Below are positions 1-10,401 of a DNA stretch of 64,000 nucleotides, piece by piece; the first letter of the stretch is position 1, and each line of letters begins with the position of its first letter. Both the position numbers and the translations under genes were made by a program. The stretch comes from Hydrogenophaga sp. (lineage in GTDB: Bacteria > Pseudomonadota > Gammaproteobacteria > Burkholderiales > Burkholderiaceae_C): the NCBI RefSeq assembly GCF_030651625.1, contig NZ_JAUSCF010000038.1, forward strand, positions 31,339 to 95,338. Reading direction: 5' to 3'. The notes beneath the pieces were generated by a model, which worked only from the letters and a program-made list of their open reading frames with translations, was not told the origin of the DNA and made no database searches.

Positions 1-103
1 CCTCGAAGGGCAGGTTCTGTTCGAAGTGGTGACCCAGGGACACGCTACCGTTTCCTTCGGCGGGGTTCGCGGGCAGGGGCTTCTCGTGTTCCGCATTGGC
101 CAT
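1..103 (-). CDS. Partial CDS, N-terminus of an unidentified protein
   Basis: A minus-strand frame opens with ATG at 103 and stays open to the window edge, giving 34 codons that begin MANAEHEKPLPANPAEG. Proline, glutamate and glycine dominate, as in a flexible N-terminal leader. It is divergent from mutS, with 131 bases between the two starts that could hold both promoters. I do not recognise the family; the call rests only on the open frame, the orientation and the otherwise empty space, so it could be spurious. Confidence 0.4.
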   Translation of the reverse strand, partial: MANAEHEKPLPANPAEGNGSVSLGHHFEQNLPFE

Positions 104-234
104 GCTGGCTGGGTCCGCAGTATGAGGTTGACGGTATCGGCTGGGAGACATTCTGACCAAATTCTGCCGGGCCGGGAGGGAAACGTTGCGAAGGCCCAAA
201 CTGCTACAGTCGCTGGCTGACCTGCCACCGCCCG

Positions 235-2874
235 ATGAGCCCTGCCTTGAACGCCCCGCTGGACAAACACACCCCCATGATGCAGCAGTACCTGGCCATC
301 AAGGCCGAGTACCCGCACACGCTGGTGTTCTACCGCATGGGCGACTTTTATGAGCTGTTCTTCGGCGATGCCGAAAAGGCGGCGCGCCTGCTCGACATCA
401 CCCTGACCCAGCGCGGGCAGTCGGCCGGTGAGCCGGTGGTGATGGCCGGCGTGCCCTTTCATTCGGTTGACACCTACCTCGCGCGCCTGATCAAACTCGG
501 TGAATCGGTCGCCATCTGTGAACAGGTGGGCGACGTTACCACCGCGAAAGGCCCGGTTGATCGCAAGGTGATGCGGGTGGTCACGCCCGGCACGCTGACC
601 GATGCAGGCCTGCTCTCAGACAAGAGCGAGGCGCTGCTGATGGCGGTGCACCCCGGCGCCCGCACCGGCTATGGCCTGGCCTGGCTGTCGGTCACGCAGG
701 GCATCGTCTTCCTCGCGCAATGCGCCAGTGACGAACTGGCCGACTGGCTGGCCCGCATTGGCGCGGGTGAATTGCTCTACAGCGCCGAGGTGAGCACCGC
801 CACCGAACAGAAACTGCAGAACCTCGCTGCAGCGCAACAGCCCGGGGGCCAGCGCATGGTCCCTGTGGTGCGCCCGGCCTGGGCTTTTGATGCGGCGCTC
901 GGTGAGCGCAAACTGCTGGAACAACTGCAGACCGCCAGCCTCGCCGCCTGGGATGCCCAGGCCCTGTCAGACGCCCACGCCGCAGCCGCCGCCCTGCTGA
1001 ACTATGCCGAACACACACAGGGCCGGGCGCTCACCCATGTGCGCACGCTGCGCGTGGCTCGCAGCGACGAGCTGATCGACCTGCCAGCCAATACGCGGCG
1101 CAACCTGGAACTGACCCACAACCTGCGCGGTGAGACCAGCCCCACCCTGTTTTCTCTTCTGGACGTGTGCTGCACCGGCATGGGGAGTCGCACGTTGCGC
1201 AGCTGGATGCTGGAGCCCCGGCGCGAGCGCGCCCAGGCCACCGAGCGCCTGGCCGCCATTGAAGCGCTGCGCGACGGGCTGTGGCAAAGCCTGCGCCAGA
1301 CACTCAAAGCCGCCAGCGACGTGGAGCGCATCACGGCACGAACCGCGCTGCGCCAGGTGCGTCCACGCGAACTCACCGGGCTCACCCAGACGCTGGCGCG
1401 CGCGGTGCAGGTGGCCTCTGCACTGCAAGCTGGCCTGCCAAGTGCGCCACCCCTGCTGCAGCGGATTCACAGCGAACTCACGCCGCCCCCCGACTGCACC
1501 GAACTGTTGAAGGCCGCGCTGCTCGACGAACCGGCCGCCCTGGTGCGCGACGGTGGCGTGATCGCCGACGGTTTTGACACCGAGCTGGACGAGTTGCGCG
1601 GCATACAAAACAACTGCGATGGCTTCCTGATTGACCTCGAAACCCGGGAGCGCGCACGCACCGGCATCACCAACCTGCGCGTGCAGTTCAACAAGGTGCA
1701 CGGTTTCTACATCGAGGTCACGCAAGGCCAGATCGACAAGGTGCCCGACGACTACCGCCGGCGCCAGACGCTCAAGAACGCAGAGCGCTTCATCACGCCC
1801 GAACTCAAGGCCTTCGAAGACAAAGCCCTGAGCGCGCAAGAGCGCGCCCTGGCCCGGGAAAAGTGGCTGTACGAACAACTGCTGGACCAGCTCCAGGTCT
1901 GGGTCGACCCACTCACGCGCCTGGCGCGTGCGCTGTCCGAGCTGGACGCACTGTGTGCACTCACGGAGCGCTCACTGACCCTGAACTGGATCGCACCCCG
2001 TTTTGTGGCGGAACCCTGCATCGAGATCCGAGGTGGTCGCCACCCGGTGGTGGAGGCGCGGCTCAACGAAACCAGCGGCGGGAGCTTCATCGCCAACGAC
2101 ACGGTGCTGGGCCCGAAACAGCGCATGCAGGTCATCACCGGCCCCAACATGGGCGGCAAGAGCACCTACATGCGCCAGGTGGCGGTGATCGTGCTGCTGG
2201 CCAGCATGGGCAGCCATGTGCCGGCGCAAGCGTGCCGGCTCGGCCCCATTGACGCCATTCACACCCGCATCGGTGCGGCCGATGATCTGGCCAACGCCCA
2301 GTCCACCTTCATGGTGGAAATGACGGAAGCGGCACAGATCCTGCATGCTGCCACGCCACAAAGCCTGGTGCTGATGGACGAGATCGGCCGTGGCACTTCC
2401 ACCTTTGACGGCCTTGCGCTCGCCAGCGGCATTGCAGCCCACCTGCATGACAAGGCCAAAGCATTCACCCTTTTTGCCACCCACTATTTTGAACTGACCG
2501 AGTTTCCCGCTACCCACCACGCAGCCGTGAACGTGCACGTGAGCGCAGTGGAAGGCGGTGGAAAGGGCAACATCGTGTTCCTGCACCAGATTGAACCCGG
2601 CCCCGCCAGCCGCAGTTACGGCATCCAGGTGGCGCGCCTGGCCGGCGTGCCGGCCGCGGTGGTACAGCACGCCCGCCAAGCCCTGGCAGCCCTGGAAGGT
2701 CAAAGTGAGAAGAGCCGCCTGCAGGTGGACCTTTTTGCTGCTCCACCGGTGGAAGAGGTGCCGGAGCAACACCCGCTGGTCTCGGCCATGCAGGCCATCG
2801 AACCTGACGCTCTCTCGCCCCGCGAAGCACTTGAACAGCTCTACCAACTGAAAAAAATCGCCACTCAGCCATGA
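235..2874 (+). CDS. mutS: DNA mismatch repair protein MutS
   Basis: MutS recognises mismatches and small loops in newly replicated DNA and recruits MutL to start excision repair. The 879-residue protein has normal family length. The mismatch-binding domain I carries the F-x-E region near residue 37 (FYELFFGDA), followed by connector, lever/clamp and the C-terminal ABC-type ATPase. The Walker A motif GPNMGGKST is at about residue 636 and the Walker B/signature region [12 protein letters not shown] at about 715; the TFATHYFEL switch region follows. The ATG at 235 gives the expected short leader before the [11 protein letters not shown] start of domain I. Its TGA stop overlaps the start of the next gene (ATGA), so the two are probably translationally coupled. 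No defect is seen. Confidence 0.97.
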   Translation: MSPALNAPLDKHTPMMQQYLAIKAEYPHTLVFYRMGDFYELFFGDAEKAARLLDITLTQRGQSAGEPVVMAGVPFHSVDTYLARLIKLGESVAICEQVGDVTTAKGPVDRKVMRVVTPGTLTDAGLLSDKSEALLMAVHPGARTGYGLAWLSVTQGIVFLAQCASDELADWLARIGAGELLYSAEVSTATEQKLQNLAAAQQPGGQRMVPVVRPAWAFDAALGERKLLEQLQTASLAAWDAQALSDAHAAAAALLNYAEHTQGRALTHVRTLRVARSDELIDLPANTRRNLELTHNLRGETSPTLFSLLDVCCTGMGSRTLRSWMLEPRRERAQATERLAAIEALRDGLWQSLRQTLKAASDVERITARTALRQVRPRELTGLTQTLARAVQVASALQAGLPSAPPLLQRIHSELTPPPDCTELLKAALLDEPAALVRDGGVIADGFDTELDELRGIQNNCDGFLIDLETRERARTGITNLRVQFNKVHGFYIEVTQGQIDKVPDDYRRRQTLKNAERFITPELKAFEDKALSAQERALAREKWLYEQLLDQLQVWVDPLTRLARALSELDALCALTERSLTLNWIAPRFVAEPCIEIRGGRHPVVEARLNETSGGSFIANDTVLGPKQRMQVITGPNMGGKSTYMRQVAVIVLLASMGSHVPAQACRLGPIDAIHTRIGAADDLANAQSTFMVEMTEAAQILHAATPQSLVLMDEIGRGTSTFDGLALASGIAAHLHDKAKAFTLFATHYFELTEFPATHHAAVNVHVSAVEGGGKGNIVFLHQIEPGPASRSYGIQVARLAGVPAAVVQHARQALAALEGQSEKSRLQVDLFAAPPVEEVPEQHPLVSAMQAIEPDALSPREALEQLYQLKKIATQP

Positions 2875-3698
2875 CCTATTGCGTCGCCGTCAAACTCAAC
2901 GCCGGGCTGGTCTTTCTGTCCGACTCGCGCACCAACGCAGGTCTGGACCAGATCAGCACCTTCCGGAAAATGATCGTCTACGAAAAGCCGGGCGAGCGCT
3001 TCATGTGCCTGCTCTCTGCAGGCAACCTGAGCATCTCGCAATCGGTACGCGAAATCCTGCAGGTGGAACAACTGCACGACCCGGACAATGGTGAGCCGAT
3101 CACGATCTGGAACGCGCGCAGCATGTTCGACGCCGCACGGGTGCTGGGATCGGCGGTGCGTCGCGTGTTTGAGCGCGATGGCGAATCGCTCAAGCACGCC
3201 GGCGTGGAATTCAATGTGTCCATGATTTTTGGTGGCCAGATCCATGGTGAAGGCATGCGCCTGTTCCAGGTCTATTCGGCCGGCAATTTCATCGAAGCCA
3301 CGCCCGAAACACCGTTCTTCCAGATCGGCGAATCCAAGTACGGCAAGCCGGTGCTCGACCGCGTGATCCACGCTGAAACGCCACTGGACGAAGCCGCCAA
3401 ATGCGTGCTGGTATCGATGGACTCCACACTCAAGTCCAACCTCTCGGTGGGGCTGCCACTGGACCTGGCGGTCTACGAAGCGAACCGCCTTCAGTCCGAC
3501 AAGATCACCTGCATCGATGACCAGAACCCCTACTTCCGCATGCTGCACGACACCTGGGGACAGAAATTGCGCGAGGTGTTCGACAGCATCGAACACCCGA
3601 CCTGGGACGGTAGCCACACCGAGGTGCCGCTGCTGTGCAGCGGCCCGCGCAGCCAGCCTCTGAAGAAGATCACCAATTCACGCGAGAAACTGATATGA
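2871..3698 (+). CDS. Anbu-type proteasome-like peptidase
   Basis: This 275-residue protein belongs to the proteasome-type protease family (COG3484), known as Anbu, a bacterial relative of HslV and 20S beta subunits that forms helical or ring-like assemblies. After removal of Met1 the N-terminus would be TYCVAVKL, leaving Thr1 as nucleophile; Asp17 (in LSDSRTNAG) and Lys32 (in FRKM) then sit where the proteasome catalytic Asp and Lys are found. Length matches the family. In many genomes Anbu is linked to a transglutaminase-like protein, an alpha-E protein and a circularly permuted ATP-grasp ligase; none of those is present here, and instead the gene overlaps mutS by four bases. The family assignment is firm, the cellular substrate is unknown. 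Confidence 0.9.
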   Translation: MTYCVAVKLNAGLVFLSDSRTNAGLDQISTFRKMIVYEKPGERFMCLLSAGNLSISQSVREILQVEQLHDPDNGEPITIWNARSMFDAARVLGSAVRRVFERDGESLKHAGVEFNVSMIFGGQIHGEGMRLFQVYSAGNFIEATPETPFFQIGESKYGKPVLDRVIHAETPLDEAAKCVLVSMDSTLKSNLSVGLPLDLAVYEANRLQSDKITCIDDQNPYFRMLHDTWGQKLREVFDSIEHPTWDGSHTEVPLLCSGPRSQPLKKITNSREKLI

Positions 3699-3807
3699 CC
3701 CCCGCGCCGCCTGCGGCGCCACCCCCTACCACGGGGAGACACCAGCCGTCTGGCAAAGCCATCCCGGCGATGTCTCTGGACAAGGTCACCTCTCTCATTC
3801 CACCGCT

Positions 3808-4662
3808 GTGTCCCTGATCGTTTTTTCTCACGCCAACAGCTTCCCTGCCAGCACCTACACCGTGTTGTTCCGCAGCCTGAGGGCGCGCGGCTTCACCGTG
3901 CGCGCGGTCGACAAATTCGGGCACGACCCGGCTTATCCCGTCACCAGCAACTGGCCGCACCTGGTGCAGCAGCTGGCCGACTTTGCTGCGCCCGAAATTG
4001 AACAGCATGGCGACGGAGCCTGGCTGGTGGGTCACTCACTGGGCGGATTCCTGAGCCTGATGTGCGCTGCCCGCCATCCCCAGCTCGGTGGGCATCTGGT
4101 CAAGGGCGTGTTGCTGATCGATTCCCCCGTCCTGGGTGGCTGGCGGGCCCGTACGCTCGAGGTCATCAAGCGTGCCCAGCTGGTGGGCTCGGTCTCGCCA
4201 GGCAAGATCAGCCGCAAACGTCGCGCGCACTGGCCCGATGCGCAAAGCGCTTTTGAACACTTTGCCCGCAAGAAGGCGTTTGCCCGATGGGAACCCCAGG
4301 TGCTGCGCGACTACATCGATCACGGCACCCGTGACGCCGCCACACCACAGGGCATGCAACGGGTGCTCGACTTCGACCGCGAGGTGGAAACCGCGATCTA
4401 CAACACCTTGCCCCACAATCTGGACCGACTGCTGCGCCGCCACCCGCTTCAATGCCCTGTTGCATTCATTGGCGGTACGGAATCCCTGGAAATGAAACAG
4501 GTGGGCATGACCATGACCCGAAAGCTGGTGGGCAGACAACATCCTGATCGGCTCATCATGGTCGAGGGCAGCCACCTGTTTCCCATGGAGCAACCGCACC
4601 AGACATCACTGGCAATCGACCAGGCGCTTCAAAGCCTGGGTGCATCGAAGCGCGCTGCCTGA
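3808..4662 (+). CDS. Alpha/beta hydrolase
   Basis: A 284-residue cytoplasmic hydrolase of the alpha/beta fold. The nucleophile elbow GHSLGG places the catalytic serine at residue 77, an oxyanion-hole region HANSFPAS lies near residues 8-15, and a late histidine in VEGSHLFPME is the likely third member of the triad. The start is GTG at 3808; no in-frame ATG lies between it and the first conserved strand (SLIVFSHAN), which decides the start. It follows the Anbu gene by about 110 bases that contain a short GC-rich palindrome (gcgccgcctgcggcgc near 3705). Substrate cannot be predicted; esterase, lipase or C-C hydrolase activity are all possible. Confidence 0.88.
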   Translation: MSLIVFSHANSFPASTYTVLFRSLRARGFTVRAVDKFGHDPAYPVTSNWPHLVQQLADFAAPEIEQHGDGAWLVGHSLGGFLSLMCAARHPQLGGHLVKGVLLIDSPVLGGWRARTLEVIKRAQLVGSVSPGKISRKRRAHWPDAQSAFEHFARKKAFARWEPQVLRDYIDHGTRDAATPQGMQRVLDFDREVETAIYNTLPHNLDRLLRRHPLQCPVAFIGGTESLEMKQVGMTMTRKLVGRQHPDRLIMVEGSHLFPMEQPHQTSLAIDQALQSLGASKRAA

Positions 4663-4793
4663 CGTGCTTGAAAAGGCATCCACGCACGTTGGCTTCGGCG
4701 ACTGAAGCGGCAGCAAACCCCGGGTTTTCCGGGCCTCAAATGCCCGGCGCTCCGGTATAACTGGGCCCAGATGAATTCGATGCCGCCTCGCCC

Positions 4794-6761
4794 ATGACCC
4801 CCGTCGTGCCCACAATCGACCGGCACCCCCACATATGGGGCCGCTTGCTGGCATGGCGTCCTCAAACCCACGCTTTATGGGTGCGCCTTCTGGTCGCGGT
4901 TGCGCTCACAGTGCTGGCGGCCTGGATGCGCATCAGTCTGGCACCGGCCGAATCGGGCGGGCGCTTCATCACGTTCTCGCTGGCGGTGGTGCTGTGCACG
5001 ATGTACGGCGGTTTTTTTGCCGGCATCGTCAGCACCGTACTGGGCATGTTGCTGGCCAACTTCTTCCTGGTCGAGCCGTACGGCAGCCTGGTTTTCACCG
5101 ATCCTTGGGAGGCTCTGTGGCTCAACAGCTGGCACCTGATCACCCAAATGGTCGTCATGGGCTCCATCGCTCTGGTGCAACGCCAGCACCGACGCTTGCA
5201 GGATGTGGCGGACCTCGTGCAGCAAGGGCACAAGCAACTGGAAGACACCTTCGAACACAGCGCCACGGGCATGGCGCACAGCCACATAGATGGTCGCTGG
5301 ATCCGTGTGAACCAGACCTATTGCGACTTGGTCGGCTACACCCATCAGGAAGTCCTGGGCATGACCTTCAAGGACTTCACGCACCCTGACGACATCGACA
5401 TTGACCTGCAATACCTCTCGCGCACCCTGTCCGGTGACATCGACCACTACAGCATTGAAAAGCGCTACATCCACAAGCTTGGACACGTGATCTGGGTGTA
5501 CCTGACGCTGTCCCTGATCCGCAAGACCGATGGGTCGCCAGACTACCTGATTGCCGTCGTGCAGGACGTGAGCAGGCGCAAGGCATTCGAGGAGGCGCTC
5601 GAAACCAGTGAGAAACTGCTTCGCCAGGCCCAGAACATTGCGCGCATGGCCACCTGGCAGGCCGACCTCACCACCCAACACTTCCACCTCTTGTGGGGCT
5701 CCCACAACATCATGCGTTTGCCGGTGGCCGGGTTGTCCGTCGGCGACATGATCGAAATCACCCACCCCGACGACCGGGAAACGATGATGAAGAAGTGGTC
5801 GCTCGCGGTTCAGGGAAAGCAACCCTACGATCTCGAATACCGTGTGGTGATTGAAGGGGAAGTGCGCTGGCTGTCCGTACAAGCCGACTTTGAACGCGAT
5901 GCCCAGGGACGCGCGATCCGTGCACTGGGCGTCACCTACGACATCACGGCGCGCAAACAGGCCGAACTGGAGGTTCTGCGACTCAATGCTTCACTGGAGC
6001 AGCGCATCCAGGCACGCACCCATGCGCTCAAAGGCGCCTACGACGAGCTCGAAAGCTATTCCTACGCCGTGGCGCACGACCTGCGGTCACCGCTGCGCAT
6101 CATCAATGGTTTTGCCATGGCGATCAAGGAAGACAACCCCTCGCTGGACCCCGACAGTGTCCAGCACCTCGAGCGCATCATGGGTGCGAGCAAAAAGATG
6201 GGGGAACTCATCGACGGCCTGCTCAAGCTCTCGCAGTTCGCGCGAGGCGAGACGCATCGAACGCATGTCAATCTCAGCGCGATTGCCGCACGGCAACTCG
6301 AAGAACTGGCCGTTCAGGAACCGCAGCGACATGTGACATGGGAGATCGAGCCCGGGTTGACGGCCATGGCGGATGCGCCCCTGATTGAAGCCCTGCTGCA
6401 GAACCTCCTCAGCAACGCCTGGAAATACACGGCGAAAACAGCCAACGCACACCTCCGGATGTACGCCTCGCCACGCAATGGTCAGACCCACTTCTGCATA
6501 AGCGACAACGGTGCAGGTTTCGACATGGCGCGCATCGACAAGCTGTTCAAGCCCTTTCAGCGCCTGCACATGCCACACGAATTCACCGGACTCGGCATCG
6601 GCCTGGCCACCGCCATGCGCATCGTGCAGCGCCATGGTGGCGTTCTGCATGGGGAATCTGTCCCCGGGCAAGGCGCCACTTTCTGCTTCACTCTACCCGA
6701 CGATCACACGGCAGTTTCTGAAGAACCGCAAATTGCACCGGCTGTGGGTCAGGGCGACTGA
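4794..6761 (+). CDS. PAS-domain sensor histidine kinase with DUF4118-like membrane domain
   Basis: A 655-residue membrane-bound sensor kinase. Residues about 20-130 form a cluster of hydrophobic helices with the FAGIVSTVLGMLLANFFLVEP pattern typical of the KdpD-like DUF4118 module. Two PAS domains follow (about 145-265 and 270-390), the first with the HSATGMAH...DLVGYTHQEVLG pattern. The HisKA phosphoacceptor is His428 in SYAVAHDLRSPLR, and the HATPase has its N box (LLSNAWKYT), G1 (DNGAGFD) and G2 (GLGIGLATAMRI). The subclass resembles bacteriophytochrome-like kinases acting through unlinked response regulators: no regulator gene is adjacent. Its 3' end overlaps the convergent MFS gene by 13 bases. 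The stimulus is unknown. Confidence 0.92.
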   Translation: MTPVVPTIDRHPHIWGRLLAWRPQTHALWVRLLVAVALTVLAAWMRISLAPAESGGRFITFSLAVVLCTMYGGFFAGIVSTVLGMLLANFFLVEPYGSLVFTDPWEALWLNSWHLITQMVVMGSIALVQRQHRRLQDVADLVQQGHKQLEDTFEHSATGMAHSHIDGRWIRVNQTYCDLVGYTHQEVLGMTFKDFTHPDDIDIDLQYLSRTLSGDIDHYSIEKRYIHKLGHVIWVYLTLSLIRKTDGSPDYLIAVVQDVSRRKAFEEALETSEKLLRQAQNIARMATWQADLTTQHFHLLWGSHNIMRLPVAGLSVGDMIEITHPDDRETMMKKWSLAVQGKQPYDLEYRVVIEGEVRWLSVQADFERDAQGRAIRALGVTYDITARKQAELEVLRLNASLEQRIQARTHALKGAYDELESYSYAVAHDLRSPLRIINGFAMAIKEDNPSLDPDSVQHLERIMGASKKMGELIDGLLKLSQFARGETHRTHVNLSAIAARQLEELAVQEPQRHVTWEIEPGLTAMADAPLIEALLQNLLSNAWKYTAKTANAHLRMYASPRNGQTHFCISDNGAGFDMARIDKLFKPFQRLHMPHEFTGLGIGLATAMRIVQRHGGVLHGESVPGQGATFCFTLPDDHTAVSEEPQIAPAVGQGD

Positions 6762-8041
6762 GTCGGCGATACTGGCGGCGACGGAGGCGTTGATCCCTCA
6801 CTGGTATCACGTGGGTCCATTTGCAGTACCGCCTGCGAACCGCTGCCCATCACCACGTAATCGGCCTTGGCGGCATCCGGCACAGGAGGTGCTGCGCCGA
6901 TGCGCTTGAGCGTGTACAGCGCCAGCAACACCAGCACCACTGAAAAAAACACCATCAGGCTGCTGGGGCCAAACTGGTCCATCACACCGCCGGCCAGTAC
7001 CGGGCCCACTGCCGCACCCACGCCGTGCACCAGCAGCAGACCGCTGGTGAATTCGAGCAGACGGGACGAGTCGATCACGTCATTGACGTGCGCCACACCC
7101 AGCCCGTACACCGTGAAAACCAGGCCACCATACAACAGCCCCACGCACACCAGCCAGCCCACGTTCAGGGCGGGCAACACAAAGGCCACGCCCGCCAGTG
7201 TGGCCGCACCCAGACAGACCCACAACAACACGCTGCGCCGGTCATGGCTGTCGGAATAGTGTCCCACTGGCCACTGAAAAATGGCCCCGCCCAGAATGGT
7301 GGCGGCCATGAAAGCCGCAACACCCGCGTCCGTCAGACCCACGCCCACGGCATACAGCGCGCCCATGCTGTAGAAAGTGCCATTGAGCAGGCCGGATGCA
7401 AAAGCCACCGCCACACCCAGCGGTGAAGCCAGGTAGAGCGTGCGCAGACTGAAAGACGGCGCTTCCACCGGCGTGGGCTGGCTCACGGGTGTGAGCGTGA
7501 TCGGCAACAGCGCAAACGAAAACAGCACCGACACCATGGCGAACGGCACAAAGCCCAGCCGGTCGCCCACCAGGATGAGCCATTGCCCCAGCGCCAGGGC
7601 CACGAAGTTCACCGACATATAGGCTGCAAACACCTTGCCCCGGTGCTGGTTGGGCGCCAGGGCATTCAGCCAGCTTTCCACCACGATGTAGAGCCCCACG
7701 AGACACACGCCGGTGATCAGGCGCAGCAGACCCCAGAACCAGGGGTCGATCCACAGCGCGTGCAGGATCGGCATGGTCGACGCGACCGACGCCATGGCCG
7801 CAAACGCGCGGATGTGCCCCACCCGGCGAATGATCATCGGCCCCACGTACGTACCCAGCACGAAACCGGCAAAGTAAGCCGACATCACCAGACCCAGCGT
7901 GAGGCCGGAGAAGTTGGCCAGGCCGGCACGCAGACCCACCACAGAGAACAGCAGGCCCACGCCCACAATGAGCAAACCCACGCCACTCAAGAGAGAAGAC
8001 AGTGGCCAGAGCAGCCGGCCGAGTTCGGTTCCCCTGAACAC
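6749..8041 (-). CDS. MFS transporter
   Basis: A 430-residue major facilitator superfamily protein with about twelve hydrophobic helices, resembling the YcaD-type branch. The loop between helices 2 and 3 (VGPMIIRRVGHIRAF) and the later GHYSDSHDRRSVL loop carry the G-x-x-x-D/R-x-R-R signature of the family. The start is GTG at 8041, three bases downstream of the uppP stop, so the two genes are almost certainly one transcript and the transporter may be translated by coupling. The C-terminus is a short polar tail rich in serine and proline. Substrate unknown. Confidence 0.9.
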   Translation of the reverse strand: MFRGTELGRLLWPLSSLLSGVGLLIVGVGLLFSVVGLRAGLANFSGLTLGLVMSAYFAGFVLGTYVGPMIIRRVGHIRAFAAMASVASTMPILHALWIDPWFWGLLRLITGVCLVGLYIVVESWLNALAPNQHRGKVFAAYMSVNFVALALGQWLILVGDRLGFVPFAMVSVLFSFALLPITLTPVSQPTPVEAPSFSLRTLYLASPLGVAVAFASGLLNGTFYSMGALYAVGVGLTDAGVAAFMAATILGGAIFQWPVGHYSDSHDRRSVLLWVCLGAATLAGVAFVLPALNVGWLVCVGLLYGGLVFTVYGLGVAHVNDVIDSSRLLEFTSGLLLVHGVGAAVGPVLAGGVMDQFGPSSLMVFFSVVLVLLALYTLKRIGAAPPVPDAAKADYVVMGSGSQAVLQMDPRDTSEGSTPPSPPVSPTQSP

Positions 8042-8044
8042 GGG

Positions 8045-8875
8045 TCAGGACACCCAGTCGATCCAGCCCATGTAGGCCGTCAGAAGAATCAGCAAACCAA
8101 AACCAATGCGGTACCAGGCGAACGGCACAAAAGTGTGGTTGCCAACAAAACGCAGCAACCAGCGCACGCACACCCAGGCCGATAGCCAAGACACCACCAG
8201 CCCCACGGAGAACAGAGGAATGTCGGCGACGCTGAGCAAATGGTGGTTCTTGTAGAGGTCGTAGGCAGCAGCGCCAAAAAGCATCGGGATGGCGAGGAAG
8301 AAACTGAACTCGGTGGCGGCCTTGCGATTGAACCCCAGCAGCATCGCGCCGATGATCGTGGCACCCGACCGGCTCACACCCGGCACCAGCGCCGTGCACT
8401 GCACCAGCCCCACCTTGAGTGCATCGGTCCAGCGCACACTGTCCACATCGTGCACATGCACCTTGCTGCCGCGCTTTTGCAGGTGTTCGGCCACCAGAAT
8501 CACCAGGCCACCCACGATGAAGCCCAGCGCCACCACCACCGGCTGGAACAGCACACCCTTGATCACGTCGATGAACAACACACCCGCCAGTGCCGCCGGA
8601 AAGAAGCCGATCAGCACGTTCAGAGTGAAGCGCTGAGCCTTGGCTTCACGTGGCAAACCAACCAGGGTGCCCCACAGGCGCTCAGCATAGAGCGTGACAA
8701 TGGCCATGATGGCACCCGTCTGGATCACCACCTCAAACAACTTGACCTTTTCGCCGTGCCAGTCCAGCAAAGCAGCGGTCAGGATCAGGTGCCCGGTGGA
8801 AGAGATGGGCAGGAACTCGGTCAGGCCCTCCACCACCCCCATGATGGCGGCCTTGATCAACAACGCAAAATCCAT
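8045..8875 (-). CDS. uppP: Undecaprenyl-diphosphatase (bacitracin resistance type)
   Basis: UppP (BacA) dephosphorylates undecaprenyl pyrophosphate in the inner membrane, recycling the lipid carrier of peptidoglycan and other surface polymers. The 276-residue protein shows the two family signatures: the glutamate-rich [14 protein letters not shown] near residues 16-29 and [12 protein letters not shown] in the second half, with seven or eight hydrophobic helices. The start ATG at 8875 gives the standard MDFALLIKA leader. It is the first gene of a two-gene minus-strand unit with the MFS transporter. Confidence 0.96.
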   Translation of the reverse strand: MDFALLIKAAIMGVVEGLTEFLPISSTGHLILTAALLDWHGEKVKLFEVVIQTGAIMAIVTLYAERLWGTLVGLPREAKAQRFTLNVLIGFFPAALAGVLFIDVIKGVLFQPVVVALGFIVGGLVILVAEHLQKRGSKVHVHDVDSVRWTDALKVGLVQCTALVPGVSRSGATIIGAMLLGFNRKAATEFSFFLAIPMLFGAAAYDLYKNHHLLSVADIPLFSVGLVVSWLSAWVCVRWLLRFVGNHTFVPFAWYRIGFGLLILLTAYMGWIDWVS

Positions 8876-9116
8876 GAAGCATCCGTAGCGGGTGTGTGCC
8901 CGAAAAGATTGAACCGACGGCAGGCTGGCCCCAGCTTCAAGGCATCAGCACAGACGCAAGCCGAAAGGGGAATGAGAGGAGAAGCTGCAAATGCAGCCGT
9001 TCCCGGCCTTGGGCATCATGGATACCGGCCTTGTGAGCGACCTCCCGAAGCGCTCTATCCTACCCTCAGACCCACCGGACTCCTGTCAGGCGAGCCACAG
9101 CTTGTGCCCCCGTTGC

Positions 9117-9704
9117 TCAGGGCGTCTGAACCGGGTCGAGTCGCAACTGCAGTCCACCCGGCACCACAGTCACCGGACCGGGCTCGTATCCCCAGCGGCC
9201 GAATGCCTTCAGGTCTTCGGGTCGGATGCGATACACCACGAAGTCCCTGAGCAGATCTTCGACGAGCACGCCACCCATGCGGCTTGCGTGCTGACCAATC
9301 GGGGGTGGCAGGCCGGGCACATCGAAGTCATCGACCCGCACTTCATGGAGCCGCACCGTCTGGTCCGGGTTGTCGATGCGCAAGCCGAAGCTCAGTGTCA
9401 GCTTCCCGCGCGCTGCGCGCGCCGACGGTCTGCCTGCAACGCCCAGCACGTAGTCCAACTCGGTGCCAATGCGGTTCTCCTCAGGAAGAAGCCTCACACG
9501 GGGGGTATTCAGAGAGAGCTCGAAGACCTCCATGAATCGGCGTTGCACCGGAAACTGAACGGCGATGCGTTCGACCAGCCGGGCCTCCGAGATTTCCAGC
9601 GTGCGTGGACCGGGGGATGGCAGGGCGCAGCCGGCCAACACCGACACCGCCCCGACACCACCCACGGCAAGCAGCGTTCTTCTATTGACTCCGGTGGGGT
9701 TCAT
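9117..9704 (-). CDS. DUF1439 (YceB-like) lipoprotein
   Basis: A 195-residue envelope lipoprotein. The N-terminus has a twin-arginine-like RR, a hydrophobic core and the lipobox LAGC with the lipidated cysteine at residue 26; there is also a proline-rich tether (ALPSPGP). The remainder has the alternating beta pattern of the DUF1439/YceB family: a long amphipathic helix region near 40-60, the central LTLSFGLRIDNPDQTVRLHEV strands and a C-terminal VVPGGLQLRLDP strand. YceB-type proteins resemble lipid-binding TULIP-like folds, but no function is established. It stands alone between uppP and a degraded region. Confidence 0.82.
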   Translation of the reverse strand: MNPTGVNRRTLLAVGGVGAVSVLAGCALPSPGPRTLEISEARLVERIAVQFPVQRRFMEVFELSLNTPRVRLLPEENRIGTELDYVLGVAGRPSARAARGKLTLSFGLRIDNPDQTVRLHEVRVDDFDVPGLPPPIGQHASRMGGVLVEDLLRDFVVYRIRPEDLKAFGRWGYEPGPVTVVPGGLQLRLDPVQTP

Positions 9705-9878
9705 GCGGGTTCCTGGCGAGGTGAAGCAGCTGAGTGAAACATCCTACCTCCACCCCGTTTTTGAATCAGTTGGAGGCAAAGAGTTCGAACGGGATCGACG
9801 GCGCCCACGACGGGTCAACGGGCGTTGAGCCACACCATCAGGCCCCGCAGCGGTTCATGCCCGACGTGGGGCGATCCG

Positions 9879-10022
9879 GTTCCACGCATTTTGCAGCGGC
9901 CTCTGGTGGAGAATGCACTGAATCACGGGCTGGCGTCCCACCTCAACGGCGGAAAGGTGCAAGTCACCGCCAATGCCGAGAACGGCCAACGCAAGCTTGC
10001 GGTGCGTGACAATGGGATGGGC
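9879..10022 (+). pseudogene. Remnant of a LytS-type sensor histidine kinase (HATPase piece)
   Basis: One frame here reads VPRILQRPLVENALNHG, then GGKVQVTANAENG and LAVRDNGMG. This is the N box and G1 box order of the HATPase of LytS/YehU-like kinases, whose canonical form is V-P-x-L-L-Q-P-L-V-E-N-A-x-x-H-G followed by V-x-D-N-G-x-G. No start, dimerisation domain or membrane domain precedes it, and the reading breaks after the G1 box; a shifted frame downstream (near 10105-10150) gives APPGKGTTSLF, like the G-G-T-x-V-x-L-x-L end of such kinases. I read it as a decayed gene fragment. Confidence 0.6.
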
Positions 10023-10401
10023 TGTTGCGAACCCACGCGCCGCATTTCGGCATCTCACAGGTTCCATGTTGTTCGAGGGGAAGATTGGCTGAAAGGGGCA
10101 GATGATCACCAAGGCGCCGCCGGGCAAAGGCACCACCTCCCTCTTCAACCACCGCCCTCGGAACATTTCCGCGATGGCGCATTGAACCAGACCGCCGAGC
10201 ACCTACGGCGGCATTGCCAAAACAGGATACGCAACCCGACTCACCGATCAAGGGATATCAGCGAATGCATGCAGGGCAACAGGAGGGAGCGATCGAAGCA
10301 GGCGCAGCAAGGTGCGTCTTCAGAGAGCACGTTCTTTCGGGGAAATTCGAGCGACCGATCCTTTCCCTGCAAGGCCCTTGCGAGACCCTCGAGGCGCGGG
10401 C
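10023..10401. other. Non-coding stretch after the kinase remnant
   Basis: No convincing coding frame, hairpin or repeat is seen in these 379 bases. The first third may be the frameshifted end of the kinase remnant. The open frame that runs into the next gene from 10312 lacks family similarity before 10402 and is not counted as coding. Confidence 0.5.
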
